From Todiramphus chloris collaris (taxonomy: Eukaryota; Chordata; Aves; Coraciiformes; Alcedinidae), in contig JANVCC010000040.1 in the NCBI GenBank assembly GCA_025345505.1, positions 14,617,356 through 14,681,355 of the forward strand: DNA of 64,000 nucleotides, given 5' to 3'. The notes beneath the pieces are model-generated. The model did not search any database, had not been told where the DNA came from, and worked only from the letters and a program-made list of their open reading frames with translations. Positions 42,401-56,325 of this stretch are shown here, one piece after another. Made by a program: the position numbers and the translations under genes. Numbering within the stretch: position 1 is the stretch's first letter; each line of letters opens with the position of its first letter.

Positions 42401-43849
42401 CCAAAAAGTCCAGAGTTCCCTTTGCAGACAGTTGGCCCCTAATTAATTTGCAGGAAAGCTGAGGAAGGCGATGCCCGTGGCCCTGCAGGTAGCGCTGGAT
42501 TTTGTCACTGCACCAATTAGGGGAAAGCATCGCCGGCACAAAAACCACTACGGCACTTGGAGGGAAGGGCTTCTAGTTATTAGTCAGCTGAAGAAGTGGA
42601 CTGCAATGCTTTGTGTTTGCCTGCTTTCTGAAGGACAAAGGACAGCTTCCATTTTGGCTTTTTAATTTTTTTTTTTATGGCAACCCAACCTCCCCATTGT
42701 TTCTATCTGATCTCAGATAAGTAAGGTCTTCCACGAGGTATTCCTATAAGACAAACAGAGCAACGTGCCTTGTTTCATTGGAAGCAGCTCCTTTACTGAC
42801 TGCTACAGTTTATTATGGTTAGTCCATTATAAATTACACGGTGTCTCCAGGGACCTGTTCTGTACTTGAAATATCACAAGACTGCTGTCATGCATAATGC
42901 TGCAGAGAGCTGCTAAATTTATATCCACTAAAAATGTGCTTTATGTTGCAGAGTGACCCACTTAAACTTTGATGCAGAAATGGGTTGCTTTTCTTTTTTC
43001 TTTTAAGTATTAGCCATTATTTTCTGTTTGTCCACAATTTTAACTTGCGCAGAAAAGGCCCTTGGAAAATCTGTTCTGTGCGCTTTGTGTAGAGTGTGAT
43101 TATCATTATTTTATAAAACTTGGACATACTTCCAGTTTCCCCTAGAGACAAAGCATGCAAAGGGCAACGTTGTCTGCCAGCCCATGTAAATTCTATCAGA
43201 CTACATAAACAGACAACAGTGGCAGATTGGCTTCGGGAGCTTATGGCTTCTTCTGCTCCTAAGCAGTTTGCACAGCAAGTAGAGAGAAAAGCCTGTGAAG
43301 CACAAGTTACCCTAACATATAGATAATGGCAGTTTACTTGTACGGTTTAAAACTCTCTCACAGGGCACATTTTAAAAAGCTTTCTTTTCCCAAGAATAAG
43401 AACCCTTCAAATTCCAGCCTGTTTTTAACAAAATACGAAAACCAAAGCGTAACTCTCTGTTTCTGTGTTAAAGTTTCACCTTCTAAGAAGGGAGGAGAGC
43501 AGACGTAGTCTTAAAAAGCCTTCAGAATACTATATACTATAACTCATGATCTGCAAGAAGCACATCCACGGGAATTCTGCCATAAAGCTTTAATGTAGAG
43601 TAAGAAAAATATACAAGACTACTATGCTACTAATTGATATGGCTTCCTGACATGGTTAAATACCTGATATATTCTGTTGAGTAGAAACTTATGAGTGAAC
43701 ATAGGGAAAAAGAGAGGTATATAGAAATTGAAAAGGTTTCTGTTTCTTTTTTTTTTTCTAAATCATCTTAAGATGGTCAAAATTGGTCACCAGCATTTGT
43801 GCTGCTTTCAGGCAAGAAACATCTCCTTGGTCATGGTTCCACACAATCT
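36401..43849. other. Intergenic region, no gene seen
   Basis: Downstream of the inferred GABRB2 end I see no exon-like block with family motifs on either strand. The longest frame (36603-37001, 132 codons) has ordinary composition and no recognisable domain. The region holds the tandem duplication at 40012-40120 and AT-rich single-copy sequence. No transposon is obvious before the CR1 tail at 43850. Confidence 0.75.
40012..40120 (+). repeat. 54-55 bp tandem duplication
   Basis: Two head-to-tail copies lie at 40012-40065 and 40066-40120. Each starts GAAGGGCACATTT, continues with TCCCC and a C-rich block (CCACCCCC or CCCAGCCC), CTTGATTTTAATGTTT or CTTAATTTCAGTGTTT, and ends TCTTTCGTACAT or TCTTTCCTATGT. 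The copies differ at roughly ten positions, so the duplication is old. Confidence 0.93.
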
Positions 43850-43907
43850 AGGCAGTTGGACTAGGTGATAGTTGTAGGCCCCTTCCAACTGAAATACTCT
43901 ATTATTC
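43850..43907 (+). mobile_element. CR1 LINE 3' tail remnant
   Basis: The short remnant TAGGCAGTTGGACTAGGTGA followed by GGCCCCTTCCAACTGAAA and CTCTATTATTCT matches the last 60 bases of a sense-oriented CR1. Confidence 0.85.
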
Positions 43908-44894
43908 TCCTCCTCTCCCTCTCCCCTCCTACTCAACTCCATTTCATTCCAATTTTTGTCCTGAGAAAATGGCACAGTTTTCACTGGTCCTGAAAACTGT
44001 GGAACTGAAGTGAAGTACAGTGATAATGGAGTCTTCTGGACCAGATGCTCAATTTCCACTCCTGGACTTGTAGAGATGGGTGATGAAAGTATATCCTCTT
44101 CCTCCAGATGTCTTGGCAGCACATGTTATATTTAGCTGAATGTTGGACTGGAATTATGTTACAGTGCTGATCTTTGCAATAGTAAATATCAAGCTACCCC
44201 TTCTTTCTTTGGAGTCCTTCTTAAGAAAATAATCTTCTCTCTCTAGAACAGGAGTGGGGAGCTACTTAAGAAACCTAAGGGAAATCTCTGAATGCTTCTT
44301 CTCTTTCATCATTCAAAACAGTGCAGGGGTGAATCTCAAAGGTCTCAGTCTTCCTTTAAAATTTCAAACTCAGAATGGTTATCCTGATCTTCTTACAACA
44401 GTGTGTGTCCAGTCCCCTTATTTTTCAAATGGACGTAATTTAGGTGTACCAGCGATGCACAGAAGGAGCTGCATTCCAATTGAACATTTTCAAAGCAAGG
44501 TTTGTTCATCTGAAGACTTGAAGGGGTACTAAAATACATACTAAACCATATTCTGTAACAAATACTTCCCTTACTTAAGCCATTTGCAAACCATAGCTTT
44601 CTGTGTATGCATAACCCCCTCTCATTTATGTGCAGGTCTTTGCAACCTCTGTTTGAGTTTAGAGTGTTGCCCTAAGAAGACAGACCCTAATGAGACTCAA
44701 AGAAATGTACAATGTAAATATCACCATTTCAAAGGAAGTTAGTGAAAATATCAAGAGTCGGGGGCAAAAAGTTTTGAGGATTTAAAGCTTGAACCGTTCC
44801 TCGCAGGCTGTGTGCAGTTGGGGAGCTAATAAGCTCCTCTTGATCAGCTGGACATCAGGAAAGTTCATGCATAACCTGAAGGTTCATAAATAAT

Positions 44895-44926
44895 AAAAAA
44901 AAAAAAACTTGGGTTTTTTTTTTTTT
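44895..44926. repeat. A13-CTTGGG-T13 perfect inverted repeat
   Basis: Thirteen A (44895-44907), the hexamer CTTGGG, then thirteen T (44914-44926) form a perfect 13-bp A:T stem with a 6-base loop. On either strand this could extrude a hairpin. Confidence 0.95.
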
Positions 44927-45690
44927 AAGCTGATTTTAATGAAGAACCAGAGCTTTCATAGGTTAGCTTTTGAATGGAAAAAGGTTAATGTAGATTGCAA
45001 TTACTGATCTGTGAAGACAACTGGCAATGTCATACCATTTTGCTTCCTTGTTTGGGCTACTCTTGGGTAAGAAAATAGTTCAACAGTTTAATGACGATTA
45101 TTGTCAGACTCGGAAACACAAGCATTTCTTGGCTAGATCTGATGACTACATAGGAGGTACTTAAGATAACCCAGAAGAACGCTAAAAAGAGCACTTTTCA
45201 GCCCTCATAAATATCAATTCTGTAAAAAGGGATGAGAATATGAAACTCAGGTTCAGCAGGATTCTTTTGACATGAGTAGTAGTTTTCTGCCAATAAAGTG
45301 TCAGCTTTTCAGAAGGGGGCCTGGGAGCCCAGTATCAGGAAGACTCCAGACAGAAGTTGAAGAGGAAATATTTCTTTTGACGTATGAGGGCTATATTTGA
45401 ATAACACACATTGGTCAAAAAGTTGTCCATAAAAAAAAAAAGTGATCTGTTCATAGGCTATTGCACCAAAGGCAAATTGTTCCTTTTGCCCCATTTCTCT
45501 TTTTTGTTTAATTGATGATAGGACAGCAAATTCAGTGCAACTCAGATGGCCTTGAATGCAATCTGGGCAACATCATTAAGTTCATTTTCCGTACAAGTAC
45601 TTCCCAAAATTTTGGTTATATTCTGTATTTACATTGTCACAGTGATGTAATTAGAGGAATAAAGGGAAAACTTTTTATTTTGACCAGACT

Positions 45691-45745
45691 ATCACAGAAT
45701 GGTAGGCATTGGAAGGGAGCTTCAAAGATCATTGAGTCTAACTCC
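45691..45745 (-). mobile_element. CR1 LINE 3' tail remnant
   Basis: ATCACAGAATGGTAGGCATT, GGAAGGGAGCTTCAAAGATC and ATTGAGTCTAACTCC are the reverse complement of the CR1 tail. Only about 55 bp remain. Confidence 0.85.
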
Positions 45746-48700
45746 AATCTCTTTACCCAGTTTTGTGGAAATCTAAGATTAATGTAATCTCAGTGTTAAA
45801 ATGAAGTGTCTAGAACAGCTCATTATTACTTGATGCAATAAACCATATTTAAGGAAAAATTTTTTTTGAGTTCAAGAACTTGGTTTCACTACATGAAACC
45901 AGAGCCTACTTATCTTCAGGACTGTGATTCATATCCGCAAGGACTGTACATTTTCTGGGGATTTTAGGTTTTAAAATTCAAGGTAGCCTTTTTTTTCAGT
46001 TGTTTTGTCAGGCAGATGCTGTTCTGCATCTTAATAGCTGCTCTCTTAACTACCTCTCAAGCCCTTTTCTCCACCAATGTAATAGCAGGCAGTTGTCACT
46101 TTTTAAGGATGGAAAAAGACTGCTCTCCTCTCAATTTTCATTCTGTGATTTTAGGATGGAAAGAAAAAAAAAATCTGTTTGTATATTGGCAGCTTGTTGT
46201 CTCGTTTGTGTTTTGCCTCGCTGACTTAGGACTTTCATGCATGTGTTAATAAATGTGTTGATAAATAATGTTACCCAAGAAACAGCATTGCCTTGTGCTA
46301 TCTGATCACCATAGCCACTCGTAAGGTAATGTTAGATAATGAAGCTTGAGTGTAGGTGGTAAAGAACAGGGAGAAGGAGATAAACCAGGGAGTTACTGGC
46401 TTAGATCAGTACCTCAGTCCTAGAATGCACTGATACAACCTGAGGTCTTTATTTGCTGTGGGCTCCTCTATCTCAGGATCCTCTGAGGTGGAAGCTACAG
46501 GTGAGCCTTTGGTACCCCAAGGAACAGAGTAGTTTAATTGTATAACCTTCCTGGGTCAGAAGTAGAGGCAGCCCAGAGCAGAGGGAGATGACCCCTGTAA
46601 GAGCCACCATGGTGCACTGACTGAAAGCTGGAGCTGGAGCAGCTACAGAGACCTGAATTAAGCTCAGATCCAACTAATTTCTCAGCTGCTTCAGCAAAGC
46701 TGTTTGGAGGCTGTCTAGAACTGGCAATATGTGCCATCAACAGCGTCACTGCCCTGTGCAAGTGTGATGTTGGCAAAAGCTGTCTCAGTGGAGGGTACTT
46801 TCTTCTTGGGTACACCAGTCCAACTTTGACGCTTATGGTAGAATCATGATGGCCACAGCATTAGCCATATAGCTGTGGGACTACGAGAAACTTGAAAGAG
46901 GGACATACAAGTATTTAACTAACAGTAAACTCCACATTTAGCATATATGAAGATGTTTCTCCTCTTGAATTTGGCTCCTAGCCATTTTGATACAACAAAT
47001 AATGAATCTTTCTTTTCCGTAGCACTTACAATTTTATAGATCTTTCTTGTGTCTCCCGTTCATCTCTCTCTCTTTACCTAACCTGGCTAATAAAGACACT
47101 GAAGTTTTAAAATATGAGAGGGAAGATCACTGACTCTCTGCTGTACCTTCAGTAATTGGTTGTGTGAGAGGTGTTAACAGAAGTATCATAAACACCTCCA
47201 GTTACAGGAGTGCTCTCAATAGGGTTATTACTTAGGAAGCTGAGAACAAGAAGCAAATAACCTCATGGTAAACATAATATTTAGCAGCAGCCTTATTTGT
47301 GTTAGCTTGAAAGTATTTGCTGTAGAAAGTGATTTGGTAATACGTGATGGTCTGAGACACTATTCGTCTGAGCTTGTGTGGATACAAATACGCAATGAAG
47401 AGATCTTCAAGATTCTGGTCATGTCAATGCACTGCTATTTGAGAACAAGAAGACAGAAGTGACTAGATGGCTGAGTCCAGGGTAAGCTGTGCAAACGGGG
47501 GTGACAATTTTTGCTCATCGGGGGAGAAACTATTTTGTTTGGAATGCTTTCAGACGATTTATTAAGGTTATTTTTTGAAAACCCGCCTCCTGTATGTGCC
47601 ACCAGTTCAGCTGCACTTCATGAAGCAACAGCAGAAAAACTAGTTAATTTTACTGAATCATAGATTTTCTGATAATGAATATGAGTGGATGAAAAACACA
47701 AGGGAAAGGGGCATAATGATAGCAACTAGACTTGCCCCACCTTAAGCTTACCAGTGAAGGAGGTGAAACATACACTCTAAGTCAGAAGATGACTGAAGGA
47801 AATCAAGGGGTGACAGAGTAGGGACAATACAAAAAAAACATTTTACAGGGGACACCTGAGAGAAAAGGCTGTGGTATGGTGGTGAGGAGCAAGGGTCAAA
47901 AGAGGTGATGTCATGGACTGAAGATAATGAAAATCCTCTTAAAACTGTGGACATTTCCTTGGGATATCCCTGCTTTAGCACTGTAATAGTTGCTTCCACT
48001 GCCCAAGGGGTGTGCTCCTGACTTTAGTAGTTTACCTTTCTTATGCCTTAAAGGTGCTACCTGTGGCTCTTTGGCTGGGGTTTAGAAAGATGTTTGGAAA
48101 TAGAGGGTCTTGGTTTGGCCCAAATGGTCCAGCGTGCTCCTCTGCAAAGCTTTAGTTGTCTGGAGCTGATTTTGCTTGAGCTGCCTGTGGCTACGGGGAA
48201 AGTTTTGGCTAGTGTTTGGACAAATTGCTTCCTTTTCTATCCTTGTTTGGAGGAAACCAGTACTCCATGGGACTGGGTTTGAGTTTTGTCTATGAGAATG
48301 TGACTCCTCTGGGCCATTGTAAAAGTCCTTAGAAATGGTAGGGAAGGCTGCCTGAAAAATGGAAGCTCTGTTAAAATTGCAGGGGTTTGACATTTGTTCT
48401 TTATTCTGTACGGAAACAAATTAAGACCGTGCAAATTAAGTTTGTGAAAACATCAGAGAGCGCAACAATGGAATAGCTGCCGGAGCCCGAGGTTCAAGAT
48501 GATCTTCTTCCTGATTCGTTAACGTCATGGGCAATGTTCCAAATCACCCTTCGTAAGTTTGATGAATATTTAAAGTAGTATGGAAAGTGGCACAGAATAG
48601 CAATAGCCCAGCGATTAGGACTTCAACCAAACAAATGCAGGAGATTGATATTTGTTCCTGTGCCTTGTACGTCCTTGCTCTGACTAGAAGGCCCCACTGC

Positions 48701-51348
48701 TCCAGTGCAGTTTTGCTCTGAGTAACCCTTCTTAATTATATGCCTCTGTGCAAAAAAATGCTTCAGAGGATCTTGGTGTATAAAAACCAACTTCTTTTAA
48801 AAATTTATCAGTGTATTCTCATATTGACGAGCGATATAACTTTCTGTGAATGCTTTGAAACACTTCACAGAGAAACACTGAACATTGCAACAGAAAAACT
48901 CTGTAATGAAACCGTATTGGAAATGGGTTTGATTACACTGTACCTCATCTCAGGGAAATGCAGTGTCTCTTGCACACTGAGGTAACGTAAATTAATACCT
49001 TAATTTGCAGCATCTTAAAAGATAAATGGTAGTTTATTATTCGTTCCTTGTTGATCTCCTCCCTCATATTTATGGCAAACGTATTTTTAAAAAGAATCAA
49101 AGCCAACCTGATGTGCCTGCAAATGAATGTTCGGAAGGCAAGAATAATGATCTCAATTCAATTCCATGGACTGTCAACACAACTGAATCCTCTGAGAAAT
49201 TAAATATACAAACACTGACTTTTAAAAAGCTAGATGGATTTGCTCGAATCAAGGCAGCAATATGCAAGCAGCAGCAATAACCATCTATTGAAAGGCAGAG
49301 TGACAGAGACAGGATCTGATCCTATGAGATAATACAAGAACGATTTATTTTTTTCTTAAATCAAGCTTCTGTTTTTTTCCAGATTTGTCTTTGTCTAAAA
49401 CATTTCTAGTAAATCATCCTACCCTGACTAGATGGGCAGCTCTTGAAGTAAGATGTTACCTGGTGTTCTGTGAGAAAATCATAATGTAGTCCAAATGACA
49501 TAGGCAATTTCTCATTTAGCTGAAATTTGGAGACAGGGAACGTTAAATGTCAATGTATAGAGACTTCAAAGATGAAGTCTTGATTTGGTTCTTCGTTTTG
49601 CAGTGGAGAGGACATAAATTTTTCATTTTCCTTTAAATACCAGAATGAAAGACATTAGGTACTACGTATAGAAGGTATGATGAAATACTCCTCTAAACAC
49701 AGATTTTCAAAGCACTGCAAGCTGACATAAACAGTCACTTCAGTACCGGGCAGTAGAAGGCATGATTATTACATGGATATTTATCTGTCCTCATCTCATT
49801 TCATAATCCACAAAGTAGGCTGGAGTAGTGGCTCTCACACAATGACCCTGTGGAACAATGGCTCAGCAAAACCTAGAACCCTGATTTTGTGGTAACCCAC
49901 AAAGCCTTATTATGGGAGTTAGGAATTGATAATGTGAAATACTAAAGTCTCCTTGGATTTTATTGGTTTTACGTGGATGGAGCTCACTGGAAAAGACCAC
50001 ATGCAAGGTGTAAGGCTAACATCCTATGACACTGCATGCTTCTTTTCACATGTAGTTGGTACTGGCCTTATTTTTTTTTCATCATGGCTTCAACGGTGAA
50101 ATGTTTTAATGCTTAGGAAAGCCTGTGCCATATATTAATTGATCTATTCATACATGATTGTATTGCTCAAGTATATATAATTATTGCACAAGATGCAAAT
50201 TTATAGATGAAATCACAGTGACAAACTTCTACAAATAAACGATATACTGAAGCATTTTTCTTTCATACAACCCAAGGAAGGAGTCTGACTGCAGTATTTA
50301 AATTCAAACTACAGCAGTGCTAACAGGAGAGGAATGAAGACTCTATTACATGTGCATGTCTGGAATATTCAATTTAAACCCTGCAAACTTCTTTAAAAAG
50401 AAAAATTAAAAGCATAAAACCTTAGTCATCCCCATTCCATTTTGGTTTTGTTTTGCTTATTTTATCTTATTTTTTTACATGTATGTAAGTTCCTGCTTTT
50501 CATCAAAGAATAATTTGGTAACAATACTTATACAGCAGAAGACATACAACTTCACATTCAAGGCTAGAGCTTTCATGTCATCATCTTTTGAATAATGTTG
50601 ATCCTAATGGCTACTTGGTGCTTTTGGATAGAATAATTAAACTTTGTAGGGAGAGAAAGGAATACTGTCAAAACATTTTAAGTGCTATCTCAGCAATGGG
50701 GAAGACTTGGCATTTCCCATTGTCATTCTTCATTCTTGAAGTACCATAAACATATGCTGAAGAAGCATTTCAACTACCTGGGAATAGTAACACAATATAC
50801 TGTCAGCTCAACTACTCTGGACATTCTCATTTATTTTTCCAAATGAAGATGCTGTAGATGGAGATACTGTCCTTTCCATTACTGCTACACAGAACTATTG
50901 CATCCCTCTGTCATCTCTTTTCTAGTAATCAGAATAGGATTACTGCCCTCTCCCCCCACCAGCCACGTATTATATCACAGATACCATAAAACTGCTGTAT
51001 TCCCAGAGAATAAAGTGTAGTCTTCCATTTTCAGATGTCTTAGTTGGTCCCTGTATTTAATCCAGGAAACAGCACCAGGAAAGGGATGAGTATATTGCCA
51101 CAGTTTAGCAACAATGTTTGCATTGACTCAGTAAGTTACTGAATTCCTGGAAGAGATGTGGTTTACATATATCCTCTACCAGTTGGAGTGTGGGTGGAAG
51201 GCGTGCTTGAGCTAAGGGTGTTAAAATGACACTATTAATGGCTTGGGATGATGCTCCTCCTATGAGAACAAAATAACTTCAGCTAGTTAATTATTTTGTC
51301 TGGGAAAAAAAAAATAAAAGGACTTACTACTGTCCTTGAAAAGTCAAG

Positions 51349-51379
51349 TGTGTGTGTGTGTGTCTCTGTCTGTCTATCT
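51349..51379. repeat. GT / TCTG microsatellite
   Basis: A (GT)7-8 run is followed by TCTCTGTCTGTCTATCT. Confidence 0.9.
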
Positions 51380-53664
51380 GGATACACATCCACATATTTA
51401 TAGTGTGAACAGGGGTGATTTCTATAGTATACTTATTTTTTTCCATGCTTTCTTAAAGGCATTCTCAGTCCTAAGCTAGTTAATACAGCAGAGAGAGTCC
51501 TGCTGCCTCCTCTTTGCCATCCTAATCATCTCTGTCTGTGTGAAAAGAAACCTCCTTTGCACACATGTTTCCACACTGCACAGAGTGTCGAGTCTGCTTT
51601 GCCTTTTAAGCGTAGTGGCGAGGGCATTTAACGTAGCACTAACTCGGAATGCTTCCTTTTCTCTCTGTCTCCCTGTTAGTTAATTTGGCCTGATGGAATG
51701 ACACATTAACAATTCTGATAGAAGGCCCAGCAAAAGCAAAAAATTATATCATCAGAGCACTCTTTCCATTTCTTTTCTATACAAATTGCATTTCCTTTAT
51801 GTTGTCCGTGAAAACAACCGTGCTGAGCTGCCCGCATGGCCCTGTTCTCAGAGAGAAACTGGAGGTCTAGGTAAGCAGAAGGCAAGGGTTTCTGGTATGA
51901 AATGATGAACAAACCAAGTTTCGCATTCTATGCAAAGAGCTCAAATAAATATTTCTGAAAAGAAAGCTCAGTATGCTTTTAGCAATGATGAAACTGTCAC
52001 TGATTTAGCAGCAGCACCTCCCAGTGTCATGACTTCCTGGAGCCAAGCTTCTTGAGCACACCGTGAAAGAGTTCCATGGTTTATGATCTCTTTTTGTTAT
52101 AACAATTTTCTTTAGAAATTATTTTCAAAATACTAATGAGATATTTTTAACATATGTTTTCTGAAGCTGAGTCCTCGAGCATCGTGTGGATTCAGCAACA
52201 AATCCCCTGACAAACTGGAAGTGAGAAAATACCAGTGCCAGCCAACTTTCTGTACCAGGCTCAGTGCCAGTACTCCAAAGCCACAAAAGCACCTATCTCC
52301 AACCTCATTCTTATGATCCAAGAAACACTTATTGACATTTATCCACAATCTCTCCCCCAAACAATGTTAAAAACAACTTCCAGATATATTTTCAATTAGG
52401 TTATTTTTCATGTAGACAGTTTTGAAACCATGGGAAAACCAAATCTTTTGCTCATTCTCTCCTTTTTCCTTCAGGTTGTTTTTGTTGTTTCTGGGGTTTT
52501 GTTTTTCTTTTTCTGTCTTCACACTGTACTGAAGGTTTGCATGTCTCAGAGCCAGAGAGAAACTGATATTGAGACGTGCTGAGAATGCATTGTAGTTACT
52601 AAGGAAATGGTTTCCCAAGCAACAGTAACCACATGAAATTTGTCAGAATTTTTTCTTCTCTAACTGTATCGTGTTTGCAGCTTTGGAGGAGGCAGAGTGT
52701 GGGTAGCAGAAGTGATCTTCTCATTGCTACCCTGACTTTTTGAAGCAGATATGGTGATATTTCTGAGTTTGTTAGAGAAAGAGTTAACTTCAGTTAGAGC
52801 TGCATGCTTGGGTTTGTGTGTATGTTGCGGGTTGGTAGGGTTTTTTTTGAGTTTTCCCGCTAGCAGACAGATTGTGGATGTGCCAGATAGTCCTGCAGCA
52901 TGTGGGCAGATGCTAGAGGCAACATTCTCAGTTGTTACACACTCAGTGATATTTACCATTCAAGAAAGCCATGCCAGCACCTTGGTTTGCTCCAGCAAAT
53001 TGGATAAGACAGTTGCCAGCTTGATGATGTCAAAAAGTGTATGAAATTTGCACGTGTCCAGTATTAGCAGAGGAATTTGAACCAAGGGAAATACAGGGGC
53101 AGAAGTCCTAACTCCTCTATGTTGGGGCAAACAAAATGACCATGTGTTATCTGGGCTCTAGTCAAAAAAGACCATTTTATAGCTCTTCTATTTTCATCAA
53201 GAAAAGACAACGCCAAAATAAATGCGGGTCTCTGAAGACTAATTTATTTAATCCTTGTTCCTAGGAGGAAATAGAAAAGAACAGATTCACCAGCTTAACA
53301 AGCTGTGCAATTTAGGATATTTTCTTAACTGAAAATACGAACAATTTCTATCTGCTTCTATGTACTGATGTTTGTCAAGTGGCAGGACACTACAAAGGCA
53401 CTGTTACAAAGGGCTTAATCCTGCATATCAAGAAATAGAGGGCTCATTCTTCATCTGAGTTTTAGAGACTAAGAAAATCTAAACTTCTTTCAATAATTCG
53501 TCTTAAATTCAGCAGTGTCTGTTTATATCCACTTCACATGCATGATGAAATCTAACAAAGAAAATGTGATGGTATTTACATGAGCGGAATCATGAGGGAA
53601 GATGTATATTTGAAGTAGTACTGTGTTTTGGATGCTGGAGAACATCCGAAGAAGAGGAAGGAAG

Positions 53665-53966
53665 CTTGTGAAGGGTCTAGAGAACAAGTCTGAGGAGCAG
53701 CTGAGGGAACAAGGGTTGTTTAGCCTGGAGAAAAGGAGGCTCAGAGATATTTAGATTGGGTAGTAGGAAAAATTTCCTCACCAAAAGGGTTTTCAAGCAC
53801 AACAATAAAGTGGTGGATTCACCATCCCTGGAGGTATTTAAAAGACATGTAGATGTGACACTTAGGAACATGTTTTAGTGGTGACCTGGCAGTGCTGGGT
53901 TAACAGTTGGCCTGGGTCATCTTAAAGGTCTCTTCCAGCTAAAATGATCCAACGATTCTAATCCTT
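53665..53966 (+). mobile_element. CR1 LINE 3' fragment with internal deletion
   Basis: This is a sense-oriented CR1: GGTCTAGAGAACAAGTCTGA, GGAGCAGCTGAGGGAACAAG, TTGTTTAGCCTGGAGAAAAG, GTGGATTCACCATCCCTGGA, GGTCTCTTCCAGCTAAAATG and GATTCTAATCC. Between CTCAGAGATATT and AGATTGGGTAGTAGGAAAAA a segment normally present in CR1 (the GGGAGACCTTATC to GGTTGTAGC part) is missing, so the copy is internally deleted at about 53750. Confidence 0.92.
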
Positions 53967-56305
53967 GAAGGGAAAAATGTGTACTCTCAATAATCTTCTC
54001 ATTTCATATTGTGTATCAGAAGGGAGTTGATGGGAATGGGATCTATGAATACACAGAAGACAGTATTGCAAGAAAAGGCAAATCAAATGGGATTTACTGA
54101 AGTTTTGAAAGGGTTGGAAACAAGGGATGTTTCAGGAGGTATTACTGTAACACTTATTCAGGTTCATGTTGTGTTCATTCCCTCACATCTTTTCTGAAAA
54201 CTTAAGATTTCTGCTTTGATTAGGATAAAAAGGGTTTTTTTTGTAAATGTCTTAAAATACTACTTTGTTAACTCTCACTTATCTTCTGGATTGCAGGTCA
54301 CCGTGGATAATGAAATGTTTGAGCCACAAAAGCTTTTAAAATGCATGAAGAAACCATTAAGTGTATTATGAAACTGTTGAGCATCATGGATCTGAGCCAG
54401 CTCTGTGCATGCCAAGCTGGAAGGGACCTACCTTTTGCATTTAACTGTAAGTCTCCAAGCAGAGACACTGGAGTGAATGAACAAGGGGATAGCTGGGCTT
54501 TACTGGCTCTGGATCTGTATCGGCCTTGCCAGATACAAGATGGCTCATAAAAAAAAAAAAGCCTTATTCTTTTCCACCATTCATTCGTCTCTCCCTTCCT
54601 AAACTACTTCATACAATGAACTGCATTTTTAACCCATCTATCAACTCCTCCTCAGGTTCCAGAACTAACATACCTCTTAGCTAAGTATCGTGTTCTTGTC
54701 AGAGAAAGCTACCTCTAGCCAAGCAAGCCTCTTGCTTTACCAGGAAATATGCAGCGCACACAGACCTGAAAAGGTTGTGCGTTCAGTTTCAAGTTGTGAA
54801 GGTGTGTGTAAAAACTTTTTAGATTTAGTGGATGAAATGTTTGAGATCTAGTATTGTTTATTTAGAAGGCTGGGATTCATTCATAGTATGGTTTTCTGTG
54901 GGGGATAATACTCCTGCAGACTGAATGTCAAAGAACACTATAGTGCCACGACCTGAAATAAAGTATTTGCTCCATGTAAAAGTCAAGTGCTAGAGGTCTA
55001 AGCCTGCTGCTGTAAGTAGAGTGAATGAAAAGCTCCTCCTCCTAGAAAGAGGAGGGGCTCTTCTTCCTTCTCACCTCCTGGAATGGCGATACTATCTCAT
55101 TATTGCCTGAGATGTCAGCTGTTAGACTCCAATGCCTGGAGCAATGCGGGCAAGTTAAAGAGAACAAACCAGAAAGCTCCAGCTTTGCAGCTAGAGAAGT
55201 TTCTTATGAGCTAAATATAAAGGGCTTATATATGTTTTTCAGGCTGTGTTGTTCCAGATGTGAATATATACCTCTGTATAATGGAATTCTGTCGGAGGCC
55301 AGATATGAAGGTTGACTTAAAATTTATAATTCAGAGAGCTTTTAAAATGTCAGTCAGGAATTTTTTTCTCTAACTAACTTGCCTATTCAATATGTTAGCC
55401 ATCTATCATTTTACCTTCTCCTTCCCCCTTGACTCTGTTCTTTTATAAACCATTCATTTGCCTCTTTGTATGAGATGATTCATCACCTGTTCTTATCAAT
55501 AGACAACTTGCCTCTTACTTCTCTATATTCGACATCATTCATACTCATTTAACTCAACAAACTGTGATCTACGTTCCTTCCTCCTCACTGTCCCTTTCTC
55601 TCTCCTTGTAACGTTCATGCTACAAATACACTTTAGGCATTTCTTGCAAGTCCTTTCTCATTCACTTCCACCAACTTGACCTACAGTCAAGTTTATTCAG
55701 TATTTTTCCTTCTTTATTTCCTAGTTGTAGCCATTTATTTTATCGTGGCAGTGAAATAGCACTCATGTGGCTTACACTGCTCACCCTAAATGCCTGATGT
55801 TGAACTAGTATTTTTATGAACTATCTAATGCAGTGCCAAAACCTGCTGGTTGGAGTGCATTATGGGAACAGGTGGTCCAGGCATAAGCAGCAGTGGGAAG
55901 CCTTTAACTAGGTATTAAAAAATGGATGCTTGGCTGGAGGACAAAACCCAAGCAGAAGGGCAGAATTCATTTTAAGCCCTCTTCTTTTTCAAATTCTTTC
56001 CTTCCCCTTAAAGCTTACCACCTTTTGCATTTAGTAGGTTACAAGAATATGGAGTTAGTTACTGTTTTGCTTAGAACAGGGAAACTGCTGTCTCCGAGCA
56101 ATGATAAATGTAAACATAATTACAAATCAAATATGGTGGTAAAAAGCCACAGCTTCGAGTGGCACCCTGCAGTGAAAGACTGTCAGATTTGCTTTAAAGT
56201 AATTAATGTTTTCTTTTTTTCTTTTGTTATTTAATGGAGCTTTATTTAGTTGATTAGCCTATTTCATTTAATTTGTTTTATTTCCTTCCAGATGATTCTT
56301 TTATT

Positions 56306-56325
56306 AAAAAAAAAAAAAAAAAAAA
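56306..56325 (+). repeat. A20 homopolymer
   Basis: Twenty A are followed by GGTGGGGGGAC. It could be a poly(A) tail of a retroinsertion, but the sequence 5' of it matches nothing I recognise. Confidence 0.8.

Larger units (their letters stand above)
43908..53664. other. Intergenic region, no gene seen
   Basis: This is AT-rich non-coding sequence with a short CR1 remnant (45691-45745), the A13/T13 hairpin (44895-44926), a GT/TCTG microsatellite (51349-51379) and a somewhat GC-richer block at about 46480-46830. I recognise no coding exon or structural RNA. Confidence 0.75.
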
